A stretch of DNA of 64,000 bases. Origin: Paraliobacillus zengyii (GTDB taxonomy: Bacteria > Bacillota > Bacilli > Bacillales > Amphibacillaceae). Location: contig NZ_CP029797.1 of NCBI RefSeq assembly GCF_003268595.1, positions 3,493,501 to 3,557,500 on the forward strand, in the 5' to 3' direction. The position numbers were made by a program, and so were the translations under genes. Below are positions 1 through 8,091 of the stretch, one piece after another (positions within the stretch are counted from its first letter, which is position 1; the number at the start of each line of letters is the position of its first letter). The notes under the pieces were generated by a model that was not told where the DNA came from, did no database searches, and worked only from the letters and a program-made list of their open reading frames with translations.

Positions 1-75
1 AATGATCGTAGCTAACACTGAGACTTGTTCTTGCTTTAAAGTGATCACATCTAAAACATCATGTATATCACGCAT
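1..75 (-). CDS. XdhC/CoxI family protein, N-terminal fragment
   Basis: The first 25 codons of a minus-strand gene are visible; the rest lies left of the window. The translation begins MRDIHDVLDVI and continues with a VLATII segment. This resembles the N-terminus of XdhC/CoxI proteins, which help insert or process the molybdenum cofactor of xanthine-dehydrogenase-type enzymes. A good Shine-Dalgarno sequence (GGAAGGAGAG) lies 7 to 8 bases before the ATG at 73-75, which fixes the start. The family call rests on a short stretch, so it is moderately confident. No xdh structural genes are inside the window. Confidence 0.6.
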   Translation of the reverse strand, partial: MRDIHDVLDVITLKQEQVSVLATII

Positions 76-148
76 AGTAGCACTCTCCTTCCTGCAGTAG
101 TTGTTTTTATTATATTATTCAGAAAATTAAAGATGATAAAAGGCTATG

Positions 149-174
149 AAAAAACGCCATTATATAAAGGCGTT
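149..174 (-). terminator. Rho-independent terminator-like hairpin
   Basis: A 6-bp GC-containing stem (AACGCC/GGCGTT) with a 10-base AT loop is followed on the minus strand by a run of six T. It lies well downstream of the DUF1836 terminator, so it may be a second, back-up terminator. Confidence 0.55.
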
Positions 175-419
175 CCTTTTATAGCTAATGGATTTCGTTA
201 CGTTATATTATCTAACATTAATTGTTATGTTTTTTAACTTAACGTTATACTAATACTTTTCCAATCTTTTGTCACTAGTTATTCTATCTAATATGGAAAA
301 TGTATTTTAGCTTATTTAACTAACTTTGATAAACTGCTAGCTTAATTGTTGTACAGCAGTCCGTCTTGTCATACTTAATTCGATATCATTCCAAAATACT
401 CCTTCCAATCATTAGATTT

Positions 420-446
420 AAAAAAGCACAGACAAGAAGTCTGCGC
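420..446 (-). terminator. Terminator of the DUF1836 gene
   Basis: On the minus strand an 8-bp stem (GCGCAGAC pairing with GTCTGTGC, one G-U) with a short loop is followed by TTTTTT. It sits nine bases past the stop codon of the DUF1836 gene. Confidence 0.8.
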
Positions 447-454
447 TAACATTT

Positions 455-1048
455 TTATTCATCTTTTTCTTCTTCATTAAATAATTCAGGAATTTGATCA
501 ACTAATTTCTCAGCTAGTTTTCGATACATATTACTTCTGTTAACAAGCGCTACAATTAATAATACTTGTTCAATATAAGCTTGATCTTCTTTATCAAAGT
601 CATCCGCTTCTTTCTTCACGTCAGTTGAAAGTTTGTTAGCGTCTACTTTAAAGTCATCAACATTTTTATCATATAAGTTAATATAGTGATCATATATCAA
701 TTCCAAGTCAGTTTGATCTAAGTCTACTTTATCATTTAAATCTGATAAGACGACTTTAATATCATTGATCGAGAGTGTTCCTTTTAACTGGTATATTAAA
801 TGAATAAGCATAATATGTTCTTTACTATACTTTTTATTTTTAATTGGGAATAGTAACTTGGCCTTTGCATAGTTATTAATCATTGTTTTGGTTAATACTT
901 TTTCCTCCTCATTACGCTTACTTTTAGAAAAGGTATTCTCAAACAACTGCGTAACTTGATCCATATACAAGTCAATCGATGGAATGTCTTCTCGGTTTAT
1001 TTTATTATTTAATTCGAGTTCTTCGATAATTTTATCTATGTTTTCCAT
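455..1048 (-). CDS. DUF1836 domain-containing protein
   Basis: A 197-residue soluble, acidic, lysine-rich protein with no signal peptide or membrane segment. Residues about 22-130 match the DUF1836 pattern: IPSIDLYMDQV, then LTKTMINNYAK, then YSKEHIMLI and LSINDIKVVL. The domain has a winged-helix/MerR-like character (an N-terminal helical unit that recognises a shift in growth or envelope state is often assumed), but the biochemical role is unknown. The C-terminal third is helical and highly charged. The gene is monocistronic, with its own terminator, and is divergent from the hemolysin III gene. The family call is confident; any regulatory role is inference. Confidence 0.85.
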   Translation of the reverse strand: MENIDKIIEELELNNKINREDIPSIDLYMDQVTQLFENTFSKSKRNEEEKVLTKTMINNYAKAKLLFPIKNKKYSKEHIMLIHLIYQLKGTLSINDIKVVLSDLNDKVDLDQTDLELIYDHYINLYDKNVDDFKVDANKLSTDVKKEADDFDKEDQAYIEQVLLIVALVNRSNMYRKLAEKLVDQIPELFNEEEKDE

Positions 1049-1190
1049 ATCAAAACCTCAACTTTTAGCGGTGGTATTTCGTTCCATTATAGCTTAGTAT
1101 ACCCGCTACGTAAATCTTGACGAGATTACAATATATGATTATTATAGTATGTAGTATTTAAAACTATATGTTGTAATAGGAGTGTTTATT

Positions 1191-1838
1191 TTGAAACAAT
1201 ATATTCGCGAACCAATAAATGGATTCACTCATTTAGCAGGTGCTATTCTTTCCTTTATAGCTTTACTGGCCATGGTTATTAAAGCCACTGCAACAACCGG
1301 ATCCCCTATAGCTATCACAGCAGTAATTATTTTTGGGATTAGTATGATTTTGTTATATGCGACTTCAGCAACTTATCATATGGTTATCGCTAAAGATAAT
1401 GTAATAGCTTGGTTAAGAAAACTTGATCATTCGATGATATTCATTTTAATTGCAGGAACATATACACCATTTTGCTTAATCGCTTTACAAGGAACAATAG
1501 GTTGGTTATTATTTGGCATTATTACAGTGATTGCAGTAAGTGGGGTTATCTTTAAGATGGTTTGGTTTGATTGTCCAAGGTGGCTCTCTACCAGTCTTTA
1601 TATAGTGATGGGATGGATGATCATTTTCGTTGCTACGCCACTATCCTCTTCTATCGATCCTACCGGTATGTTTTTATTAATTTTTGGTGGTATTATTTAT
1701 ACTGTCGGTGGCATTATTTATGCAACAGAACCTAAATTTTTAGCATCTAAATACATGGGTTTTCACGAGATATTCCATATTTTTATTTTACTTGGAACAT
1801 TAGCCCATTTTCTAAGTGTTTATTTCTATGTATTATAA
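1191..1838 (+). CDS. Hemolysin III / PAQR family membrane protein (YplQ-like)
   Basis: A 215-residue protein with seven predicted membrane helices. Family signatures are seen in order: NGFTHLAG near the N-terminus, ATSATYHM, LDHSMIFILIAGTYTPF, and GFHEIFHIFILLGTLAHF at the C-terminus. The conserved histidines of the PAQR/HlyIII superfamily are therefore present. Members are integral membrane proteins related to eukaryotic adiponectin receptors and are thought to act as hydrolases; hemolytic activity is documented for only some. I chose the TTG at 1191 because AGGAG (1178-1182) lies 8 bases upstream; the GTG at 1182 overlaps that site. The gene is single and followed by a strong terminator. 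Confidence 0.88.
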   Translation: MKQYIREPINGFTHLAGAILSFIALLAMVIKATATTGSPIAITAVIIFGISMILLYATSATYHMVIAKDNVIAWLRKLDHSMIFILIAGTYTPFCLIALQGTIGWLLFGIITVIAVSGVIFKMVWFDCPRWLSTSLYIVMGWMIIFVATPLSSSIDPTGMFLLIFGGIIYTVGGIIYATEPKFLASKYMGFHEIFHIFILLGTLAHFLSVYFYVL

Positions 1839-1866
1839 AAACCAAGAGAATTCACTTGGTTTTTAT
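1835..1866 (+). terminator. Terminator after hemolysin III gene
   Basis: A perfect 12-bp stem (ATAAAAACCAAG/CTTGGTTTTTAT) with an 8-base loop overlaps the stop codon. The A and T tracts in the arms would let it work in both directions. Confidence 0.85.
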
Positions 1867-1984
1867 AAATTCAACTATTTAATAACTAAACTTTCTCACC
1901 AAAAAATAAGCACTAATTGTTGACTATTCTAATTTTTCGTACAGCTATTATATCGCTTGAAAGTTTTTTAAAAGCCTACTATTT

Positions 1985-2264
1985 AAAAGTTTTCGTTTAG
2001 TACGAAACACCATCAACTGCGACGTAACAGAATTACCTGACCCGCTTCTCAAGTAAAATTGACTCCCTTTCCGCAGGCACGGCTTCAGCTAACTTGGAAA
2101 GGGAGACCATTTGCTTGCGTAGCGTATCTACAGTAATAGATTTTTGTTTGTGATAAGAATGTTACGTCGTAGTTTCTCTCAAGTTCGTATGATGAAACGT
2201 AATGGTGCTTATGAAAGAAGCGCGAAGTTGACTTTAATACCTGTTTCACACTTTGAAAGTTGCG
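1985..2264. repeat. Interspersed Bacillaceae hairpin repeat, copy A
   Basis: This non-coding block is GC-richer than its surroundings. Bases 2011-2095 match, in inverted orientation and with few differences, the block near 39865-39952. Shared marks are CATCAACTGCGAC, AATTGACTCCCTTT and the CAGGCACGGCTTCAGC type segment. Inside the unit, CTGCGACGTAAC (2018-2029) is answered by GTTACGTCGTAG (2161-2172), so the RNA would fold into a large hairpin. A distal part (2191-2264, GTGCTTATGAAAG and GAAGTTGACTTTAA) recurs near 28060-28100 and, inverted, near 11195-11240. No transposase is present. It resembles the dispersed intergenic repeats common in Oceanobacillus and Bacillus genomes. Confidence 0.8.
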
Positions 2265-2678
2265 TTAATAAGAAATAATTTCTTCACTTTCTGTATCTGA
2301 ACCTTCTGACCTGATTTCTATCAGTAACTTGTGTGGAAGACAAATAATCGTTTCTCCTGGTTCACTCTTCCAACCCATCTTTACTCCAACTTGATCAGGA
2401 CTATTATCTTCTTTAATACGAATCTCTTCACCATTAACTTCTATTAAATTATACTGATTTCCTTTTCCTTCTATGATAAATTGGTCATTACCTTCATGAC
2501 CAGTCAATGTTATTTCTTGTATTACTTCACCATCTTGAATGATTGCTGCGACAACTTGATCTCCTTCATTTACTGTCTTTGACATTGAAAAAACAGTCAA
2601 TGGAATAAATGATATTGCTATTAAAATAACGATGATAATAACATCGAACGGCTTCATTATTTTCATGACATTGCGCAT
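2265..2678 (-). CDS. Stand-alone NusG domain II protein
   Basis: A 137-residue protein with a single N-terminal transmembrane helix (about residues 10-32) and an outward-facing beta-rich domain. The C-terminal part carries the NusG_II (pfam07009) signature: VKMGWKSEPGETIICLPHKLLIEI. Such proteins usually occur beside electron-transport or thiamine/flavin-related membrane genes, but no such partner lies here. Start ATG at 2676-2678 is preceded by AGAGGG. The stop codon lies right at the edge of repeat copy A, so the acidic tail (after residue 125) may have been altered by repeat insertion. The family is clear; the function is unknown. Confidence 0.8.
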   Translation of the reverse strand: MRNVMKIMKPFDVIIIVILIAISFIPLTVFSMSKTVNEGDQVVAAIIQDGEVIQEITLTGHEGNDQFIIEGKGNQYNLIEVNGEEIRIKEDNSPDQVGVKMGWKSEPGETIICLPHKLLIEIRSEGSDTESEEIISY

Positions 2679-2816
2679 ATTAAAAACCCTCTCTATAATA
2701 AGCGTTTACACACATTTCTATATACGCTTATTATACCACTTTTGTTTATAATATAGGTGGCATTTCTAGATTTATGATAAAATGTATCTATTCTTCAAAA
2801 TGGTTAGGTGATGCAT

Positions 2817-3902
2817 ATGCAAAATATTATTGATTTTTTACAGAACTATTTTATCGTTGGTCAACTGGTTATCGTTGCTTCCGTATTGGCATTAATATTA
2901 TTCACACGTCTACTTATCTTGTGGATAGCAACAAAAAAAGGGACAGACTATCCAGAGCGTAACCAAGCGATTCGCTATTTTTTAAACTGGATTACTTTTT
3001 ATTGTATTCTTTTGTTTCTATTCTTTTATTTCGGTGAAACCAGTTGGATGTTAAAATCATTCTATCAATTAGGATCAACTAACATTACGTTATCTTTATT
3101 CTTAATAATATTCTTAATTTTATCGTTTGCTTACCAGATTTCAAAAGTGTTAACTAGTTTATTCATGCCACGTATTTACGATCGTTATCAACTTGACCGA
3201 GGTATTCAATTTACTTTTAATCGTGTTTCTCACTACATGATTATGATTATTGCTGTTATGATCAGCATTTCTACAGTTGGCATCAACCTTAGTGCATTAA
3301 CTGTTTTCGCAAGTGTTTTAGGTGTTGGTATTGGTTTTGGACTTCAAAATATTACATCTAATTTCATTTCAGGTATTATTTTATTATTTGAACGTCCAAT
3401 TAAAGTTGGGGATCGTGTCATTGTAAATGACATTATTGGTGATATTGAACAAATCAACATGCGTGCTACCATTATTAAATCAATTGATAACGAGCATATT
3501 ATTGTTCCTAACTCTTATTTCTTAGAAGAACATGTTATTAATCGCTCTTATAGCGATCCAACGATGCGTCTTGTGATTCCAATTGGTGTTGCTTATGGAT
3601 CTGATCCAGAACTAGTCCGTGATTTACTCATCCAAGTGGCAAATGATGAATCATCTTCAACAGAATCTGTCTTATTAGATCCTTTACCTTTTGTTTATTT
3701 TACTGGATTTGGTGACTCATCATTAGATTTTGAATTATTCATTTGGATTTCTAATCCAAATGACATTGTCCGGGTCAAAACAAATGTTAATTTTCGGATC
3801 CATCATATACTAAAAGCACACCAAATCGAAATCCCGTTTCCACAACGAGATTTACACTTACGTTCAGTTGATTCAACCATTTATGAAAAATGGCATCAAT
3901 AA
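2817..3902 (+). CDS. Small-conductance mechanosensitive channel (MscS family)
   Basis: A 361-residue membrane protein that opens under membrane tension to release solutes during hypo-osmotic shock. Three hydrophobic helices precede the pore helix. The signature segment around residues 160-205 shows the Gly/Ala-rich pore (SVLGVGIGFGLQNITSNFISG) followed by ERPIKVGDRV at the start of the cytoplasmic beta domain. NDIIGDIEQINMRATII and VPNS follow as in MscS. The start at ATG 2817 is favoured because AGGTG (2806-2810) lies six bases upstream; earlier GTG/ATG codons overlap this site. It is single, divergent from the NusG-II gene, and ends at the long palindrome shared with treR. Confidence 0.9.
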   Translation: MQNIIDFLQNYFIVGQLVIVASVLALILFTRLLILWIATKKGTDYPERNQAIRYFLNWITFYCILLFLFFYFGETSWMLKSFYQLGSTNITLSLFLIIFLILSFAYQISKVLTSLFMPRIYDRYQLDRGIQFTFNRVSHYMIMIIAVMISISTVGINLSALTVFASVLGVGIGFGLQNITSNFISGIILLFERPIKVGDRVIVNDIIGDIEQINMRATIIKSIDNEHIIVPNSYFLEEHVINRSYSDPTMRLVIPIGVAYGSDPELVRDLLIQVANDESSSTESVLLDPLPFVYFTGFGDSSLDFELFIWISNPNDIVRVKTNVNFRIHHILKAHQIEIPFPQRDLHLRSVDSTIYEKWHQ

Positions 3903-3905
3903 TCT

Positions 3906-3951
3906 CTCGTTAAAAGAACCGATATCAATTGATATCGGTTCTTTTAACGAG
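3906..3951. terminator. 46-bp perfect palindrome, bidirectional terminator
   Basis: Two 23-bp arms are exactly complementary with no spacer, centred at 3928/3929 between the convergent MscS and treR genes. The arms contain AAAAGAACC and GGTTCTTTT, so a stem ending in a T run forms in either direction. This fits a shared terminator, although the arm length is unusual. Confidence 0.85.
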
Positions 3952-3965
3952 TACAATTATTAACG

Positions 3966-4679
3966 TCAATGGTTCCTTCTCGCAAAATCAACAAAACGAA
4001 AGCGATCTGGTCGATGACGTGATTCTGTATATTGAAATAAACTTGCATCATCTAAATAAACATAATTTTTAATCACAACAATATTATGAAAACCATCCAA
4101 ATCAAGCAATTCACGATCTTCTCCAGTCGGCTCATCAACTGTTATTTCCTTTTTAGCAAAACTAATCGTCAAACCCACTTCCCCTTCTAGATAAGAATAG
4201 ATGGAATCCTCACATATTTCCTTTGATAAGTGCGGAACATACTTTTCATTAAAATAATCCTTATCTAAAATCACCTTATCACCAGCAAGGTCTCTAACTC
4301 GTATCACTTGCCAAGCCTGATCTTTATTTGATACGTGTAGCTGTTTTTTTAAATATTCATTAGGCGTTGATAGTGATACATCATGAACGATTGTTTTCAC
4401 TTTATTATCCATCTTGTTAGTCAACTCTTTAAAACTAACTAATCCAGAGACAGGAAAATCATATTTATTCCTCGGAATTACTAAGGAGCCTTTTCCTCTT
4501 ACTTTTTGAATGTAGCCGTTTTGTGATAATAGATTGAGCGCTTTTCGAATTGTTTCTCGGGATGTTTCATATTGTTCTTTTAATTCATGCTCCGATGGTA
4601 ACAACTGGTCATCTTGCCATGTACCATTATCGATCTGCGTTACAATTTCATTATAAATCACTAAATATTTATTCGTCAT
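3966..4679 (-). CDS. treR: Trehalose operon repressor TreR (GntR/HutC family)
   Basis: A 237-residue regulator. Residues about 3-70 form a GntR winged helix (LLPSEHELKEQYETSRETIR, then GYIQKVRGKGS). The remainder (about 90-232) is a UTRA effector domain ending in YTESRHRPDRFRFVDFARR, which is typical of TreR. In Bacillus subtilis TreR binds tre operators and is released by trehalose-6-phosphate. Here it is the third gene of treP-treA-treR, 21 bases after treA, so it should be autoregulated. Two matching operators lie at the treP promoter (7981-8041). The start ATG at 4677-4679 has a GGTAG-type ribosome site. Confidence 0.93.
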   Translation of the reverse strand: MTNKYLVIYNEIVTQIDNGTWQDDQLLPSEHELKEQYETSRETIRKALNLLSQNGYIQKVRGKGSLVIPRNKYDFPVSGLVSFKELTNKMDNKVKTIVHDVSLSTPNEYLKKQLHVSNKDQAWQVIRVRDLAGDKVILDKDYFNEKYVPHLSKEICEDSIYSYLEGEVGLTISFAKKEITVDEPTGEDRELLDLDGFHNIVVIKNYVYLDDASLFQYTESRHRPDRFRFVDFARRNH

Positions 4680-4700
4680 ACTACCTACGTCCTTATCTGC

Positions 4701-6380
4701 CTACATATTTAAATAATATACAATGGACTCATATGGACGAAGTTTTCCAGATCGAAAATCCGTTGAAGAATCGCGATAATTTGAAAGCAAAATGGTAGAC
4801 TCCATTATATCCAGTTCTAAATTACCCGTTAATTCGAAGTCAGATTCTTCTCCATAAAAATTATTAAGCACTAATAATTTTTCATTTCCATTATTACGTA
4901 TATAAGCAAAAATAGCATGATGGTCATCTAAAATCAACTGATAATCACCTTCAACAATGATATCATATTCTTTTCGAAGCTGAATGAGCTTTTGGTAATG
5001 ATAAAAGATAGAATCTTGATCCTCAAGTGCCGCTTCTGCATTGATGGTGGAATAGTTATCCGCTACATTAATCCAAGGAACATCTGCAGTAAAGCCAGCA
5101 TACGGCTTATCATTCCATTGTACAGGCGTCCTTGAATTATCACGTGACTTTTGTTTGAGAATAGCAATAATCTCTGAGTCTTTAAAACCTTCTTCTTTCT
5201 TCATTTTATACATGTTTAGCGATTCGACATCTCGATAATCTTCTATTCGGTCAAACGCCGGATTCGTCATACCAAATTCCTCACCTTGATATATATAAGG
5301 TGTACCTTGCATCATATGGATTGTTGTAGCTAGCATTTTGGCTGATTCTTTGTGATACATTACATCATCTCCAAAACGCGAGACAACTCGTGGCTGGTCA
5401 TGATTACACCAAAACAGCGCATTCCATCCACCACCTTGATGCATCTTTGTCTGCCACTCAGAAAGAATTTGTTTCAGTTTCTGAAAATCAAATCGTGCAT
5501 TTGTCCATTTCTTACCATTAGGATAATCCACTTTTAGATGATGAAAGTTAAAAGTCATATCTAGTTCTTGACGTTCAGGGTTGGTATATTTAATACAATT
5601 ATCTATCGAAGTTGATGACATTTCTCCAACTGTCATTATGTTATATTCCGAAAAAACTTGTGCATTCATTTCCTGTAAATAGTCATGAATCTTAGGTCCA
5701 TCCGTATAAAACTTTCTACCATCACCAGGCGCAACCGAGCCGTCATCATTAGGAAATGCTTGATTCTTTGAAATTAAATTAATAACATCTAACCGGAAGC
5801 CGTCCACACCTTTTTCTAACCAAAAATCCATCATTTGATAGATTGTATCGCGGACTATTTCATTTTCCCAATTCAGATCAGCTTGTGTTTTATCGAATAA
5901 GTGCAAAAAATATTGACCCGTTGTTGTATCATATTCCCATGCCGGCCCACCAAATTTAGATTGCCAGTTTGTTGGCTCTTTACTATTTATTCCATCTTTC
6001 CAAATATAAAAGTCTCGATATGGATTATTTTTTGAGGAAGCTGCTTGTTTAAACCATTGATGTTCTGTAGAAGTATGGTTGACCACAATATCCATAATAA
6101 TCTTCATATCCCGCTTATGTGCTTCTTCTAATAACTGATCAAAGTCTTGCATTGTGCCATATTCTTTATAGATAGTATAGTAATCACTTATATCGTAGCC
6201 ATTATCATTCTGTGGGGAGTCATAAATTGGAGTGAGCCACAGTACATCGACCCCTAATTTATATAAGTAATCTAGCTTCTCAATAATCCCTTGTAAATCA
6301 CCTTTACCATTAGCTGTTGTGTCATTAAAACTCTTCGGATAAATTTGATAAACCACCGCTTTTTTCCACCATTGCGTCAT
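4701..6380 (-). CDS. treA: Alpha,alpha-phosphotrehalase (trehalose-6-phosphate hydrolase)
   Basis: A 559-residue cytoplasmic GH13 enzyme that splits trehalose-6-phosphate into glucose and glucose-6-phosphate. The (beta/alpha)8 core shows MDIVVNHTS near residue 96, nucleophile Asp198 in GFRLDVI, acid/base Glu253 in VGEMSS and the transition-state Asp328 in NHDQPR. The TIM barrel start WWKKAVVYQIYPKSFND matches the TreA/oligo-1,6-glucosidase subgroup. Context (treP upstream, treR downstream) decides for phosphotrehalase over oligo-1,6-glucosidase. It follows treP after a 77-base gap that contains a hairpin. Confidence 0.94.
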   Translation of the reverse strand: MTQWWKKAVVYQIYPKSFNDTTANGKGDLQGIIEKLDYLYKLGVDVLWLTPIYDSPQNDNGYDISDYYTIYKEYGTMQDFDQLLEEAHKRDMKIIMDIVVNHTSTEHQWFKQAASSKNNPYRDFYIWKDGINSKEPTNWQSKFGGPAWEYDTTTGQYFLHLFDKTQADLNWENEIVRDTIYQMMDFWLEKGVDGFRLDVINLISKNQAFPNDDGSVAPGDGRKFYTDGPKIHDYLQEMNAQVFSEYNIMTVGEMSSTSIDNCIKYTNPERQELDMTFNFHHLKVDYPNGKKWTNARFDFQKLKQILSEWQTKMHQGGGWNALFWCNHDQPRVVSRFGDDVMYHKESAKMLATTIHMMQGTPYIYQGEEFGMTNPAFDRIEDYRDVESLNMYKMKKEEGFKDSEIIAILKQKSRDNSRTPVQWNDKPYAGFTADVPWINVADNYSTINAEAALEDQDSIFYHYQKLIQLRKEYDIIVEGDYQLILDDHHAIFAYIRNNGNEKLLVLNNFYGEESDFELTGNLELDIMESTILLSNYRDSSTDFRSGKLRPYESIVYYLNM

Positions 6381-6410
6381 TTTGTGCTCACCTTCTTTGA
6401 TTTATAGATA

Positions 6411-6452
6411 GGACAGCATAGCAACTATACGTTCATAGTCGCTATGCTGTCT
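6411..6452 (-). promoter_or_regulatory. Intercistronic hairpin between treP and treA
   Basis: A long stem (GACAGCATAGC paired with GCTATGCTGTC) with an internal loop that can pair further lies between treP and treA. On the minus strand it is followed by TATCTATA, not a clean T run. It is therefore more likely an mRNA-processing or partial attenuation element that sets treP and treA levels than a full terminator. Confidence 0.55.
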
Positions 6453-6457
6453 ATTTA

Positions 6458-7903
6458 TTATTTTTTCCCTAAGCGTTGAAATGCATTTTGACCCATTTTC
6501 ATTTTTGAGAAAAGCATTGTTAAGAATAATGGGACTACAATTGCTACTGCCATTGCTACAAAAAACATTAGCCAATGTGCAGCTTGGATTGATAGAAAAC
6601 CTGGTATACCACCAACACCAATCGAGTTTGCCATGACACCACTACCAACTGAAATAATTGCTGCAATCGCAGAACCAATCATCGCTGCCAAAAACGGGAA
6701 TCCATATTTTAGATTAATACCGAACATCGCAGGCTCTGTAACTCCTAAGTAACAGGAGATAGCCGCAGGAATTGAAACCTGCTTTTCTTTTTCATCATTA
6801 CGGTTAATGATAATCATTGCAACTACTGCTGAACCTTGCGCAATATTAGATAACGCGATCATCGGCCATAAATTCGTTCCATTAAACTCACTCATTAGTT
6901 GTAAGTCTATTGCATTTGTCATATGGTGTAAACCTGTTATAACCAGTGGTGCATAGGCAAAACCAAACACTGCTGCAAATAACCAACCAAATGCTGAAGT
7001 TAACCCACTATAAACGATATCAGAAATCCATGCACCGATTTCCCATCCAATAGGTCCAAGTACGACATGCGCAATTAGAACTGCTGGTAATAATGCGAAA
7101 AACGGAACAAATATCATCGAAATAACATTTGGAATAACCTTCCTTAAGCCAATTTCAAGATAAGCTAACACAAAACCAGCTAAAATCGCAGGAATAACTT
7201 GTGCTTGGTATCCAATCATATTAACTGTGGCGAAACCAAAATCCCAAAATGGGATATCTGTTGATCCCGCTCCCGCTACACCATAAGCATTTAATAACTG
7301 TGGCGATACAAGCGTAAGCCCAAGCACAATACCTAGAATTTGTGTTGTACCCATTTTGCGTGTAACCGCCCAAACTATACCAACTGGTAAGAAATGAAAT
7401 ATCGCTTCACCTATTAACCATAAAAAAGAATGTGTCCCTGCCCAAAATTGTGATAGTTCGATTAGTGCTTGATCACCATTTGGTCCAAAGTTCGGAATAT
7501 CACCAATTACATTACGAAAACCTAATATTAAACCACCAACTACCAAAGCCGGAATTAATGGCGTGAAAATATCTGCAAGATGCGAAATCATTCGTTGGAT
7601 GAAATTCATATTTTGTTTTGCCGCAACTTTCGCATCATCTTTTGATGTATCACCTACACCAGCAATTTTAGAGAATTCTTGATAAAAAGTGGATACTTCA
7701 TTTCCAATAATGACTTGGAATTGACCTGCGTTCGTAAACGTACCTTTAACTAGATCTATTTCTTCAATTTTATCTGTATCCGCCTTCTCGTTATCATTTA
7801 AAACAAAACGCATACGTGTTGCACAGTGTGTGACAACTGAAATATTATCACTACCACCAACGTACTCTAGTAAAGCTTTGGCTGAATCAGTGTATTTACC
7901 CAT
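6458..7903 (-). CDS. treP: Trehalose-specific PTS permease, EIIBC (TreP)
   Basis: A 481-residue membrane transporter that imports trehalose and phosphorylates it to trehalose-6-phosphate. The IIB domain (about 1-90) carries the phosphorylated Cys27 in THCATRMRF. The IIC domain (about 105-470) has around ten hydrophobic segments and the GITEPAMFGIN-like signature seen here as LGVTEPAMFGINLKYGFPF. No IIA domain is fused, so the phosphate must come from another EIIA, perhaps the BglP EIIA (41640-43586) or a glucose EIIA. It is the first tre gene. AAAGGGG lies nine bases before the ATG. Upstream lie one sigma-A promoter, two TreR operators and a cre-like site. Confidence 0.93.
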   Translation of the reverse strand: MGKYTDSAKALLEYVGGSDNISVVTHCATRMRFVLNDNEKADTDKIEEIDLVKGTFTNAGQFQVIIGNEVSTFYQEFSKIAGVGDTSKDDAKVAAKQNMNFIQRMISHLADIFTPLIPALVVGGLILGFRNVIGDIPNFGPNGDQALIELSQFWAGTHSFLWLIGEAIFHFLPVGIVWAVTRKMGTTQILGIVLGLTLVSPQLLNAYGVAGAGSTDIPFWDFGFATVNMIGYQAQVIPAILAGFVLAYLEIGLRKVIPNVISMIFVPFFALLPAVLIAHVVLGPIGWEIGAWISDIVYSGLTSAFGWLFAAVFGFAYAPLVITGLHHMTNAIDLQLMSEFNGTNLWPMIALSNIAQGSAVVAMIIINRNDEKEKQVSIPAAISCYLGVTEPAMFGINLKYGFPFLAAMIGSAIAAIISVGSGVMANSIGVGGIPGFLSIQAAHWLMFFVAMAVAIVVPLFLTMLFSKMKMGQNAFQRLGKK

Positions 7904-7980
7904 TGTGTTGACCCCTTTCTTCTTTTACGAAGATTAATTTTAGTTTATATCTAAATAAATGACTTATACAATAAGGACAA

Positions 7981-8004
7981 GATAACTTGTATATACATGT
8001 TATC
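7981..8004. promoter_or_regulatory. TreR operator O1
   Basis: A 24-bp near-perfect palindrome with a single mismatched pair, centred on TGTATATACA, fits the known Bacillus TreR operator core TTGTATATACAA. It lies just downstream of the predicted treP transcription start. Confidence 0.85.
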
Positions 8005-8018
8005 TGATTACGCTTTCA
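8005..8018 (-). promoter_or_regulatory. cre-like CcpA site at treP start
   Basis: On the minus strand TGAAAGCGTAATCA matches the cre consensus TGWAANCGNTNWCA at 13 of 14 positions. It abuts the -10 element and spans the predicted start point, a position where CcpA would repress treP in glucose. Confidence 0.6.
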
Positions 8019-8046
8019 TTATATCTTGTATATACATGTTAGTCAA
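8018..8046 (-). promoter_or_regulatory. treP sigma-A promoter with operator O2 in the spacer
   Basis: On the minus strand TTGACT (8041-8046) and TATAAT (8018-8023) are separated by exactly 17 bp. The spacer is filled by a second TGTATATACA operator core (8027-8036). The two operator centres are 39 bp apart. TreR bound here would exclude RNA polymerase. Confidence 0.88.
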
Positions 8047-8057
8047 TAAAAAATTAA

Positions 8058-8088
8058 AAGGACATCAACAATTTTTGTTGATGTCCTT
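8058..8088 (-). terminator. Terminator of ric
   Basis: A 13-bp perfect stem (AAGGACATCAACA and its complement) with a 5-base T-rich loop lies just past the ric stop, followed on the minus strand by a T-rich tract. Confidence 0.85.
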
Positions 8089-8091
8089 GGT

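Larger units (their letters stand above)
76..454. other. Intergenic stretch with two hairpins, no gene seen
   Basis: This AT-rich gap holds two minus-strand terminator-like hairpins (149-174 and 420-446). Nothing convincingly coding was seen on either strand between them. The promoter of the XdhC-like gene should lie in roughly 76-150, but no clear -35/-10 pair was identified. Confidence 0.5.
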
